Assembly: GCA_963605425.1 (NCBI GenBank) | Contig: CAVCUQ010000040.1 | Span: 1-12,149 of the forward strand | DNA length: 12,149 nt | Reading direction: 5' to 3' | From: JAEELC01 sp963605425 | GTDB lineage: Bacteria; Bacillota_I; Bacilli_A; Acholeplasmatales; Anaeroplasmataceae | Part shown: positions 1 through 7,800 of the stretch, in pieces | How the letters are laid out: every line of letters begins with the position of its first letter | Numbering within the stretch: position 1 is the stretch's first letter | Program-made: the position numbers and the translations under genes | Notes under the pieces: model-generated | Seen by the model: only the letters and a program-made list of their open reading frames with translations | The model's database searches: none | Told to the model about the DNA's origin: nothing

Positions 1-49
1 ACCCGTGACTGGACTTTCACCAGTAAGATTAATGCCATGCCCAGCACAC
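1..49 (-). mobile_element. 5' end of a group II intron (runs off the left edge)
   Basis: Read on the minus strand from 49 to 1, the sequence begins GTGTGC, matching the GUGYG consensus of group II intron 5' ends. It continues through GGGCATGGC to a small hairpin, ACTGG / CCAGT (arms 20-24 and 8-12) enclosing TGAAAGT, then CACGGGT. This GTGTG...GGCATGG...GGTGAAAGTCC layout resembles, from memory, domain I starts of bacterial group II introns. Only the first 49 bases are inside the window, so the reverse-transcriptase ORF and domains V and VI cannot be seen. The start lies 3 bases after a terminator hairpin (53-88), the target preference of class IIC introns, and the boundary at 49/50 is set by that GTGTG. 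It could instead be some other structured RNA. Confidence 0.55.
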
Positions 50-90
50 CTAAAAGAGTTTCTAAAGTATGAATACTAGAAACTCTTTAT
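50..90 (-). terminator. Rho-independent terminator of the yjjI operon, U-tract cut by the intron
   Basis: A perfect 12-base inverted repeat (53-64 with 77-88) can extend inward through GTA/TAC. It begins 3 bases after the stop codon of the 62-residue gene. On the minus strand the stem is followed only by TAG before the GTGTG of the putative intron, so the remaining U-tract would lie beyond the intron. On the plus strand the stem is followed by a T-rich stretch (89-105), so it could also terminate transcription arriving from the left. Confidence 0.75.
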
Positions 91-279
91 TTAATTATTT
101 TTCTTAACCGATAAAAAGTAATAAAAAACTGTAATAAGAATTGTTAATGCATAAGCAACTATTAAAAATATAATACTGAATTTATCTAAGTAGTTATATA
201 CAAGGAATATCACAAGCATTAAAACTATAAAGATAAAAGTTTCTGAAATCAAAACTTTATAAAGTGTTATATTTTTCAT
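91..279 (-). CDS. Small two-helix membrane protein, function unknown
   Basis: A 62-residue protein, almost all hydrophobic: helix one about residues 8-29, a short charged turn (NYLDKF), helix two about 35-57, then a basic tail KKNN. It has no signal peptidase site and no recognisable family. Its ATG overlaps the TGA of the upstream 362-residue gene (ATGA), and a strong Shine-Dalgarno (AAGGGGGAT) lies in that gene's last codons. It is therefore translated as the last member of the yjjI operon and is followed directly by the terminator hairpin. It might anchor or assist the neighbouring soluble proteins at the membrane; this is only inference. The good ribosome binding site and tight overlap argue that it is a real gene. 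Confidence 0.7.
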   Translation of the reverse strand: MKNITLYKVLISETFIFIVLMLVIFLVYNYLDKFSIIFLIVAYALTILITVFYYFLSVKKNN

Positions 280-1364
280 TTATAATCCCCCTTTATATCA
301 AATATCTTAAAATCAAGTACATTAATATAACCATCTAGCATTGCATCTTGCATTGAAAGACCGCATAATTCTTCAAAATTTATATGATTATCACAAGACT
401 TTAGTATTTTATCATCATATACATAAATATACTTATCATATATAGTATATTTCTTAAATAAATTATCATTTGATTTGGATATAAACTCTAATCTTTTATT
501 CTCAACATGAAGGCCAAAGAAACTGATTAAATCAAGACCAATAACATTAACTTTAGAATTAGCTTTAAATGTAAAGCCATTAATTATAGTATCTGATACA
601 AATTTAGATTCAAATTCTAAAAAATCAACTACAAAAATTTGAGAATCTACATTGATTTTAAGTGAATTACCATCTAGTATTTTATATTCTTTAACCTTAG
701 TTTTATTTATTAAATTTACATCTATAAAGCCATTTAAATTAGGTATATTGCTAGTTTCATAACTAAATGGTGTTATATCCTTAAGATAAGGATATACTTC
801 TTCTACATTAAAATCTATTTTATTTAATAGATTCAAATTATTAGTAATAAGATATTTACTGTTGAGTTTATCTGAAATTTTATTTATAAATGATAAATTT
901 ACATTAGAACCTAAAACACCTTTAATATAAATAGTATCTATACTAATATTATTGTTAATTAAGTAATCTATAGTAAAGCTCGCATTCTCACTTATTACAT
1001 ACAGGACTTCTTTTTGAATTATTTTTTTAGGAATTTTATAAGATAGGTTAAAACTAAAGACATAATTTAAATATTTAGATTTATTTAAATTATATAGTCT
1101 ATTATCAATATTAATATCTAATTTACTAATTAATTTTAAATTTTTAATTTCTACAATATTAGAGTAAAAGTCTTTATATGAAGATATTTTCTTTAGAAAG
1201 ATATTATTCAAATTAGGATAAATATCAGGATATATCTCACACATTATAACAAGCGAATCTTCATCTAATAAATTAATTTTATCTAAATCAGATATAAAGT
1301 GAAAATCTTCTCCACTTGATAGATATAATATTTTATTTGAATGTTTATTAATTAAATCTATCAT
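276..1364 (-). CDS. Unrecognised 362-residue protein of the yjjI operon
   Basis: I do not recognise this family. The protein has no signal peptide or transmembrane segment and looks cytosolic. It is rich in Asn, Lys and Ile, and alternating beta/alpha patches run through residues 1-210 (KILYLSSGED near the start, VLYVISENASFTIDYLI mid-way). A second, more beta-rich part with Gly turns follows (about 225-362, including NGFTFKANSKVNVIGLDLISF). Two Cys lie near the C-terminus (residues 324 and 334), but there is no CxxC or metal-binding cluster. The ATG overlaps the activase stop by one base (TAATG), with only a weak GAGAT ahead of it, so translation probably depends on reinitiation. Its end overlaps the 62-residue gene by four bases. 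The position ties it to the YjjI/YjjW system, but no activity can be assigned. Confidence 0.8.
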   Translation of the reverse strand: MIDLINKHSNKILYLSSGEDFHFISDLDKINLLDEDSLVIMCEIYPDIYPNLNNIFLKKISSYKDFYSNIVEIKNLKLISKLDINIDNRLYNLNKSKYLNYVFSFNLSYKIPKKIIQKEVLYVISENASFTIDYLINNNISIDTIYIKGVLGSNVNLSFINKISDKLNSKYLITNNLNLLNKIDFNVEEVYPYLKDITPFSYETSNIPNLNGFIDVNLINKTKVKEYKILDGNSLKINVDSQIFVVDFLEFESKFVSDTIINGFTFKANSKVNVIGLDLISFFGLHVENKRLEFISKSNDNLFKKYTIYDKYIYVYDDKILKSCDNHINFEELCGLSMQDAMLDGYINVLDFKIFDIKGDYK

Positions 1365-2194
1365 TATCTAATCTCAATATTATTAAAGCCTAAGTCTTTT
1401 GCATAAGCCTTAAGTTCTTCCATTTCTTCATCTGTTGGTGAGTTAAGCTTGGCCATAACACCTTTAACCCCATTTACTCTAAATTTAATTAATTTAAGTT
1501 TAATATTAGATACATCTCCTATAGTTTCTTTAATACCTTTGATGATATCAAGTGCATCAACATAAGATTTATGATATACAATTCTTAATTCTTCTATCTT
1601 ATTTAAATTATATAAATATAATAAATTCTTCTTTACTATTTCGTTTGTAGATCCTGTTAAAGCTTTAAAAATCTTGCTGTCCCAGCCCTTGACATCAAGC
1701 ATTACACCATCAGTTAAATTAAGAAGATTAGGAAAAAGAGAAAAATCTATTGTACCATTAGAGTCTATTAAGCAAGAAAGATTATTTTCTTTACATAAAG
1801 TAAATAATTCTTCTAAAAAGGAAGGATATAGCATACACTCTCCGCCTGATACAGTTACGCCTCTAATAAAGGGAATATTCTTTTTAATTTCACTAAATAC
1901 TTCTGCACTTGTCATCAATTTAATCTTAGGACTAGCATGGTTTGGGCATATTTTAATACAATTAGCACAATCTATACATTTCTTTTCATCCCATTTAACT
2001 TTATCATCTATTACACTTAAAGCACCTTTAGGACAATCTTTTACACAAAAAGCGCAATTAGTGCATATATTTTGAGTTTCAGGATTATGACAATATAAAC
2101 AAGATATATTGCATTTTTGAACAAATACACTTGTTCTAAGACCAGGACCATCTACTAATGAGAATTCTATTATTTTATTAATAGGTACTCTCAT
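1364..2194 (-). CDS. yjjW: YjjW-type glycyl-radical enzyme activase (radical SAM)
   Basis: A 276-residue radical SAM activating enzyme that would install the glycyl radical on its partner using S-adenosylmethionine and a [4Fe-4S] cluster. The cluster motif CxxxCxxC is Cys28, Cys32 and Cys35 (KCNISCLYC). A two-cluster ferredoxin-like insert follows: Cys44-47-50-54 and Cys73-76-79-83, each CxxCxxCxxxC followed by Pro. The SAM-binding GGE motif is SGGE at 116-119. The FSLVDGPGLRTSVFVQ start is typical of PFL-activase relatives, and the length is near that of E. coli YjjW. The ATG overlaps the stop of the glycyl-radical enzyme gene (TAATG), so the two are probably translationally coupled. The activase assignment is secure; the YjjW subfamily rests on the adjacent YjjI-like enzyme. 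Confidence 0.9.
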   Translation of the reverse strand: MRVPINKIIEFSLVDGPGLRTSVFVQKCNISCLYCHNPETQNICTNCAFCVKDCPKGALSVIDDKVKWDEKKCIDCANCIKICPNHASPKIKLMTSAEVFSEIKKNIPFIRGVTVSGGECMLYPSFLEELFTLCKENNLSCLIDSNGTIDFSLFPNLLNLTDGVMLDVKGWDSKIFKALTGSTNEIVKKNLLYLYNLNKIEELRIVYHKSYVDALDIIKGIKETIGDVSNIKLKLIKFRVNGVKGVMAKLNSPTDEEMEELKAYAKDLGFNNIEIR

Positions 2195-3735
2195 TAAATC
2201 ATTCTAACCTTTCTTTTTGCAAGATTATTAGTCTTATAGTTATCAGCTCCAAGTTGAGTTGTTTGTTTAATTACAGCTTCACCGTTAAAATACTTAGCCA
2301 TTTCACTCTTTTTAACTAAATATCCTGTAATACGAACCATATCTGTGTCTTCTGCGTAGAATGACATATAATGAACACCAATCTTAAAGGCACCTTTAAC
2401 CAAATCAGCTAATGCATCAGTATTATTTAAAGATTCTTTTGCAATAGGGAAGATATCACCTACTCCAGCCATAAAATATTTATGAAAACGAGATGAATGA
2501 ACTAAATGATCTCTAAAGCTTGCAGGTTCATCTCCTACTGGAATTCTAACTCCTGATGTAATACCAAAATCACTATCTAGACCTACTTGAGCGTGTAGTG
2601 GGAATTTATTATTTGTTAGTGGTGAGTATACAGTATCAAAACCAGATACTACTTTTTCTATTTTATTCATTATTCTAACGCCAAGGTCATCGGCTTCTTT
2701 TGATTGTCCGTACTTTAAGCCTTTATCTTTTAGCAGGCTATTTACACATTCTGCTAGTCCAGTTATACCAAACATAGGTACAAATCTATCTTTATCAATT
2801 AATCCTTCTTCAACAAGGAAAGATGACTCAAAAAAGTTAGACTTTTCTACTAAGAATTTAATTCTATCATTTTCATAATCTCTAACACAAGCTAGGGCAT
2901 CAGGTAGGACAACATTTAAGAATTCATCAACATTATTTGTTTCTTCTGCTAAAGTAGTTAAAGTTAAACGAGTAAGTGTATAACATCCTCCTCTAACAGG
3001 TAGAATATTATAACAAGATGAGATACCGTAGTTTGAATCATAATATGTACTATTTATATCATCATTACATAAAGCAGGATTACTAGATTTAAGACTTGTT
3101 TTAATAGCCAGTTTTAAGAACTCATCACTAGTTTCTTTTGAATTATATTTAATAGTTAGATTCGGTACAGTATTATTTAGTTCTCCTACAACTTCTAGAA
3201 GTAACTTACCACATCTAGTCTCTTTTGGGCCGATATTTGCATGACAAAATGAATCAGTAATTGTTCTATCTAAGAAATTTAAGAATAATTTTAGTTTAAA
3301 CTTAACCTCTTCATCTGATAAAGATCTAATAAATGGATCAAGTAAATAGTCTATATTGCCTAAATAAACAGGAAAATTAGTAATAGATGGAATGTGGTGA
3401 TATAGTGACATTAAAGCAAAGATGGCCTCATCTAAGTTTGTTGGGGCTTTGATACGAAGAAACTTTGATCCTTCTTTCATAAATTTATCAAAATCAACCA
3501 TTACATATCTAGGTCTGTATGGAGCATGTCCTTCAAATAAGTCATTTATAGCACCTGTTGAAAAATAATGTAATTGCTTATCTGATAAAGGTATTACATT
3601 TAATGTATTTTCAGCTAAATGAGCTAAATCAAGAACCTTTTGTTCATATGTTCTTTTACTTGATGTTAAAGTATTATAAATAATTTCAGTTGTAACCTTA
3701 TTCTTTTCGATATAAGTTTCTTCTCTCTTGTTCAT
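2194..3735 (-). CDS. yjjI: YjjI-family glycyl-radical enzyme
   Basis: A 513-residue protein from the chosen start, matching the compact YjjI family rather than the 750-850 residues of pyruvate formate-lyase or glycerol dehydratase. The C-terminal glycyl-radical motif is VRITGYLVKK, with the radical-bearing Gly at residue 471. A Cys-rich stretch, SSCYNILP then RGGCYTLTR (Cys241 and Cys251), probably supplies the active-site thiyl Cys. I favour Cys241 by family resemblance, without proof. The substrate of YjjI enzymes is not established to my knowledge. The start is ATG at 3735 because GGAGG (3741-3745) sits 5 bases upstream; the longer start at 3747 would lie in that ribosome binding site. It is the first gene of an operon with its activase and two unknown genes, and implies anaerobic metabolism because glycyl radicals are cleaved by oxygen. 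Confidence 0.92.
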   Translation of the reverse strand: MNKREETYIEKNKVTTEIIYNTLTSSKRTYEQKVLDLAHLAENTLNVIPLSDKQLHYFSTGAINDLFEGHAPYRPRYVMVDFDKFMKEGSKFLRIKAPTNLDEAIFALMSLYHHIPSITNFPVYLGNIDYLLDPFIRSLSDEEVKFKLKLFLNFLDRTITDSFCHANIGPKETRCGKLLLEVVGELNNTVPNLTIKYNSKETSDEFLKLAIKTSLKSSNPALCNDDINSTYYDSNYGISSCYNILPVRGGCYTLTRLTLTTLAEETNNVDEFLNVVLPDALACVRDYENDRIKFLVEKSNFFESSFLVEEGLIDKDRFVPMFGITGLAECVNSLLKDKGLKYGQSKEADDLGVRIMNKIEKVVSGFDTVYSPLTNNKFPLHAQVGLDSDFGITSGVRIPVGDEPASFRDHLVHSSRFHKYFMAGVGDIFPIAKESLNNTDALADLVKGAFKIGVHYMSFYAEDTDMVRITGYLVKKSEMAKYFNGEAVIKQTTQLGADNYKTNNLAKRKVRMI

Positions 3736-3740
3736 AAAAA

Positions 3741-3745
3741 CCTCC
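3741..3745 (-). promoter_or_regulatory. Ribosome binding site of yjjI
   Basis: GGAGG on the minus strand, 5 bases before ATG at 3735. It rules out the in-frame ATG at 3747, whose codons 1 and 2 overlap the site. Confidence 0.85.
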
Positions 3746-3761
3746 ATTAAAATTTATATCA

Positions 3762-3767
3762 ATTATA
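3762..3767 (-). promoter_or_regulatory. Candidate -10 box for the yjjI operon
   Basis: A consensus TATAAT on the minus strand, 26 bases upstream of the yjjI start codon and just past the terminator of the preceding gene. No convincing -35 is seen at 16-18 bases (AGGCTA or GGCTAG there), so it may need an activator or may be only part of the promoter. Confidence 0.4.
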
Positions 3768-3770
3768 CCA

Positions 3771-3806
3771 TAAAAAAGAAAAACTAGCCTTAAATTTAAG
3801 ACTAGT
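3771..3806 (-). terminator. Rho-independent terminator of the acetyltransferase gene
   Basis: Minus-strand stem of 9 pairs including one G-U (3798-3806 with 3783-3791), loop AAATTT, followed by TTTTTCTTTTTT. The stem begins inside the last codons and contains the TAG stop of the acetyltransferase gene. Confidence 0.85.
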
Positions 3807-4293
3807 AATAATCAAATTCTCTTTCATCAACAACAGGATCATAATCTACAGATTTACGCATGAAATAACTGTCTTTTCCAGCTCCGTAGAATCCTTCATT
3901 AATTCTTACAATTTGGAATCCATAATCTTGGAACACCTCAACTGCAGAATTTAGAGATGTAGATACATTTAAATATAAGAATTTAATATCATTACGATAT
4001 GTAAATCCATATAATTCATCAATCAATTTAATGCCATATCCTAAACTTCTAGCCTCTTTTGAAACACCAATCACTTCAATTGTAGCCCTATCAAAAGAAT
4101 ATGAAAGTCCAGCATATCCTAAGATTTTATCATTTAAAGTTAAAACAATAAAATATGTTTGATATTTACCATGAGGTGTAAAGATTAAATCATGTAATAC
4201 ATCTGTATCAATAGCACTATCATTAAATATTTCCTTGTTTAATTTATTTACTGTTTCAAAATCTTCTTGTTTAATTTTTCTAATTTCTAGCAT
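3802..4293 (-). CDS. GNAT-family N-acetyltransferase, RimI-like
   Basis: A 163-residue GNAT acetyltransferase, transferring acetyl from acetyl-CoA to an amine. The fold order is visible: N-terminal strand LEIRKIKQEDF, central strands around FIVLTLNDKILGYAGLSY, the CoA pyrophosphate loop RSLGYG (82-87, the Q/RxxGxG motif), and motif B LNVSTSLNSAVEVFQDYGF (108-126). The ending FYGAGKDSYFMRK resembles RimI-type ribosomal-protein or N-terminal acetyltransferases, but the substrate cannot be read from sequence. The tail DYDPVVDEREFDYY is acidic. Start chosen at ATG 4293: AGGAT (4303-4307) lies 9 bases upstream, whereas the upstream GTG at 4302 directly abuts it. It is an isolated gene or short unit with the CBS gene, and has its own terminator. 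Confidence 0.85.
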   Translation of the reverse strand: MLEIRKIKQEDFETVNKLNKEIFNDSAIDTDVLHDLIFTPHGKYQTYFIVLTLNDKILGYAGLSYSFDRATIEVIGVSKEARSLGYGIKLIDELYGFTYRNDIKFLYLNVSTSLNSAVEVFQDYGFQIVRINEGFYGAGKDSYFMRKSVDYDPVVDEREFDYY

Positions 4294-4321
4294 AAAACTC
4301 ACATCCTAAATTGTTTATTAA

Positions 4322-4330
4322 AGTATAGCA
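4322..4330 (-). promoter_or_regulatory. Candidate extended -10 promoter of the acetyltransferase gene
   Basis: The minus strand reads TGCTATACT in the 52-base gap between the CBS and acetyltransferase genes: a TGn extension and a 5/6 match to TATAAT, 28 bases before the ATG. No clear -35 is seen, which extended -10 promoters can tolerate. Confidence 0.4.
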
Positions 4331-4345
4331 CATAAATGAAATAAT

Positions 4346-4741
4346 TTAAACATTTTTAAAGTGTTTTAATATATCTCTTCTTGTAACAATACCAATAAAT
4401 TTATTTCTATCATCAACTACTGGTACATAATTTTGTTCAATTGCGATATTAAATAAATCTTCAATATTATTATTTATAGATATTGTTTTATATTCTTTAA
4501 TACGTTTTAAAGTATTAATTTTAATCTTCTCACTATTTTTAAGTGAAAAGTTATCTTCTTCTAAAATCTTATATAAAATATCAGTTTCAGATAAGGTGAA
4601 GACAAATTCACCAGCTTTATTTATAACAGGTAAATTAGTGTAACCACTTTGTTTCATAACATATAATGCTTCACGAAGAGAATAATCATAATTTAAATAT
4701 TTAATAATCGGTTTCGGTCTTAAGAAAAAAAGTATGTTCAT
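4346..4741 (-). CDS. Stand-alone two-CBS-domain protein
   Basis: A 131-residue protein made almost only of a tandem CBS pair. CBS1 is about residues 12-60 (SGYTNLPVINKAGEF then SETDIL) and CBS2 about 75-128 (QNYVPVVDDRNKFIGIVTRRDIL). Such Bateman modules bind adenine nucleotides. In Bacilli, similar-sized single-module proteins such as YkuL/DarB bind cyclic di-AMP and regulate partners; the resemblance in length and in the final IGIVTRRDIL motif is suggestive, but the ligand is unproven. Start chosen at ATG 4741 because AGGTGA (4747-4752) sits 5 bases upstream; the in-frame GTG at 4750 falls inside that site. No terminator separates it from the acetyltransferase gene 52 bases downstream, so some read-through into that gene is possible. 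Confidence 0.85.
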   Translation of the reverse strand: MNILFFLRPKPIIKYLNYDYSLREALYVMKQSGYTNLPVINKAGEFVFTLSETDILYKILEEDNFSLKNSEKIKINTLKRIKEYKTISINNNIEDLFNIAIEQNYVPVVDDRNKFIGIVTRRDILKHFKNV

Positions 4742-4758
4742 ATCAATCACCTGATTCT

Positions 4759-4764
4759 ATTATA
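4759..4764 (-). promoter_or_regulatory. Candidate -10 box of the CBS-domain gene
   Basis: Minus-strand TATAAT, 17 bases before the chosen ATG. It would leave a very short leader that barely includes the ribosome binding site, and no -35 is evident, so this is weak. Confidence 0.25.
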
Positions 4765-4812
4765 TAACAAAATTAACAAATAATTATGTTAAATTTATAA
4801 AATTTTAAATTC

Positions 4813-4851
4813 ATAAAAAAATAGCCAACTCTCTAATAGAATTGACTATTT
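4813..4851 (-). terminator. Rho-independent terminator of the exporter/surface-protein operon
   Basis: Minus-strand 13-pair stem with two G-U pairs (4839-4851 with 4819-4831), loop of 7, followed by a run of T (with the stem's last three, TTTTTTTT). It lies 7 bases after the stop of the surface-protein gene. Confidence 0.88.
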
Positions 4852-4858
4852 ATAAAAA

Positions 4859-7800
4859 CTATTTAGTTTCTACTTCTTGATTCTTTTTAGTTTTTTTAGA
4901 ATGAAGAGATACTACAGCACAAATATTCACAATAAGAATTACACTTACTAAAGCAATAATTACATATTCAAAGATAGTAGTTTCATTACTTACAGCCTTT
5001 AAAGTAAATGAAGTATCTGATTTATCTAGTTTAAATACTTGATAATCACCATATTCACTTGTAGTAACTTCTCTTAAATCTTCATTAGCACAAGTATAAA
5101 CCTTGGATTCTTTGTCTTTAACCTTAACAGTTACATTATTATAAGTAACTTCATCACCATTATATGTAAATACTAACTTATAATTTTCACCAGTTCTAAC
5201 AAGTTTAACTTCAGTTCCACTTGCAAACTTACCTTCAACAAAGACAAATTTATCACTAGTATTTAAGCTTGTAACAACCTTAGTATACTTAGCATAGACA
5301 AAGTTATTTTCTTCACTAGACCAATTTACAATATAATTATTATCATCAGCCTTGAAGAAGTAAATACCATTTTCTTCAGTTGCATATTTGAACTTCACAT
5401 TAGTATCAATATCATCAGTGTAATATCTAACAATTGAATTGATTTCATACTTATCTAGGTCATCTACATCAGATGAATTAGAATTTAATTCCATATAAAT
5501 TACAATGTTAGACTTTAAGCAAATTGCCTCTTCTTCATCAAATAAGATAGCAATTATATCATTAGCTAAAGTTTCATAATCTAAAGTTGTATCAAATTTA
5601 ATATCTTCATCCTTATATAATTCTTCAAAGATATTAAGGAATGGGTAAGATGTAATACCTGTTCCACCTACGAAATATGTTGAACCAAATTCATTAGCTA
5701 AATTAATAGATAAAGTATTATAGCTAACAAGGTCTTCTTTATTTAAACCATAAGCTGCATACTTAGAATCAGCACCATAGTTCTTTGAATCAATACCATT
5801 AAACTTATTAGTTACATAATAGTTATATTTAATCTTATCACCAAATGTAGAATCAGATAATTCAGCACTTTCAGCCTTACCAATTACAGAACCAGTATAT
5901 TTACTAGTTGTTTTAATTACTAAATATGAATCAGAGATAGTTGAGATAACAGTTGATCCACTTGATACATAACCAGCAACACCTGCAATATAATCAGTAC
6001 CTTCTACTATTGAGTAACTAGATGAATAAGAAATAGTTGAATCACTTGCACTACCAGCAATACCAGCAGCATAACTAGAACCATTTAATCCAGCAACCTT
6101 AACATAACCATAATTAATACATTCAGTTACAGTAGCATTCTTTAAATTACCAACAATACCACCAGCATATGATCCGCTTGTAACTTCAATATCACTATTG
6201 TTAATATTACCCTTAATAGATACTTTAACATCAACAAGACCGGCAATACCACCAGCAGCCTCTGTAGAAGCTACTACAGTACCCTTATTTAAACAATAAA
6301 GAATAATATTGTTACCTAAGTTAGTAGCTACATCAATATCTTCATCATTTTCACCATAATTTAACAATTGATTAATAATATCTTCATATTGATTAGAATT
6401 AAAGTATTTAGAATAATCAGAATCACTTGATTTAGTAATAGTAGTATAGTAACCAACAATACCACCTACATTAAGTCTTCCGTAAACATTTCCTGTATTA
6501 GTATTGAAATAATAAGCACCATTAGATAGACCTGAAATACCGCCTACAAATGAACCTATATTTGTAAATCCTACTTTAGCTGTATTAGTACATTTAATAA
6601 TTTCACCGATAGAGTATCCTGAAATACCACCAACACAGTAAATATTATCGTTTGATGTATAAGACTTACTATTAATTGATTGTTTATTACAAGATTCAAT
6701 AATCTTACCACCATTGAATCCTGAAATACCACCAACATATGATTTACCATATATATAAGCACTATTTGTAACTTTATTAACATAAGCATAACCATAGCTT
6801 ACAGTTGAGTCATTACCAGATTCTGTGCTTGAATCAAGTTTATAATTACCAACATAACCAATAAGACCAACATATGACTTACCTTCGATATAACCTGAAG
6901 CAGTAATGTTTGTAACTGTACCATATAAACGTCCGATAATACCTACATAACTTGCCTTACTTGCATTAATATTTAATGACTTAAATTCTAAATTATTTAC
7001 ATTAGCATTCTTAGTTACAATATTAAATAATGAAGCATATTCATCAGCGTTATCACTTGATAAATTATAATTAGTAATTGAATGATAATTACCATTAAAT
7101 ACACCATTAAATTCTTTAATAGATAAATCAGTATATTTAATTAAATTTAAATCATTAGTTAGATTAAATACTTTATTTTGTGAATATGTTGAGTCAGCAT
7201 TACAATCATCTACAAAGTTTTTAAAATCTTCTTCTGAATCAATTTCAACATATGTTAAATCACCAGTTTCATTTACAAGTGAGAACTTATAATGTCTAGT
7301 ACGAGAATAAATATGATCTTTAGAGAATAATATTTCATATTTACCTTCTTTGCTAATTACAATATAGTCACTGCCATCTTTATAATAATCAGTTCCATCT
7401 GTAATATAGAATTCAATATTATTCTTAACTTGGTATTTATCAAATGTTAAAGTTAATTTATATTGGTCATAATCTGAATCATATAAATCATCAGATTCTT
7501 CTACTTTAACAAATTTATATGTATCAGATAAATTATAATTACCATAATCATCATATAAGTAATTATTTAAATTACTTGCAAAATAATATTCATTAATAGG
7601 TCTAGATACCTTTTCAGATAATGTTTGATATTTTTCACCTGTAAGTGGTTTAAATACAATTTGGTACCATCCCATATCAGTAATAGTTAATTTAGATACT
7701 ACTGAATCAGAATCATTATCATCATCAACTACATTATAAGTATTAGTAATTTGATCTAATACATAAATATTATAATTTAAAGTATAATCTCTCTTTGAAA

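Noticed and set aside
2..76. Plus-strand peptide PVTGLSPVRLMPC... running into the window from the left
   Set aside because: It is the complement of the putative intron 5' end and the terminator hairpin; better explained as RNA structure than as coding sequence.
276..279. TGA read as tryptophan (Mollicutes code)
   Set aside because: TGA ends the 362-residue gene exactly at the ATGA overlap with the next gene, and tryptophans elsewhere are TGG.
1674..2075. 133-codon open frame on the plus strand
   Set aside because: It is antisense to the activase gene, whose Cys motifs are unmistakable; no ribosome binding site and a low-complexity product.
3736..3747. Upstream ATG at 3747 as the yjjI start
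   Set aside because: Those codons contain the GGAGG ribosome binding site of the ATG at 3735.
4859..4990. LPXTG sortase signal at the surface-protein C-terminus
   Set aside because: No LPXTG or close variant precedes the C-terminal hydrophobic helix.
6571..6795. 74-codon open frame on the minus strand
   Set aside because: It lies in another frame of the surface-protein gene; its repetitive VVFQD pattern is the shadow of the GLUG repeats.
5866..7010. CRISPR-like or tandem DNA repeat in the surface-protein gene
   Set aside because: The repeats are degenerate at DNA level, vary in length and keep the protein frame; they are protein motif repeats.
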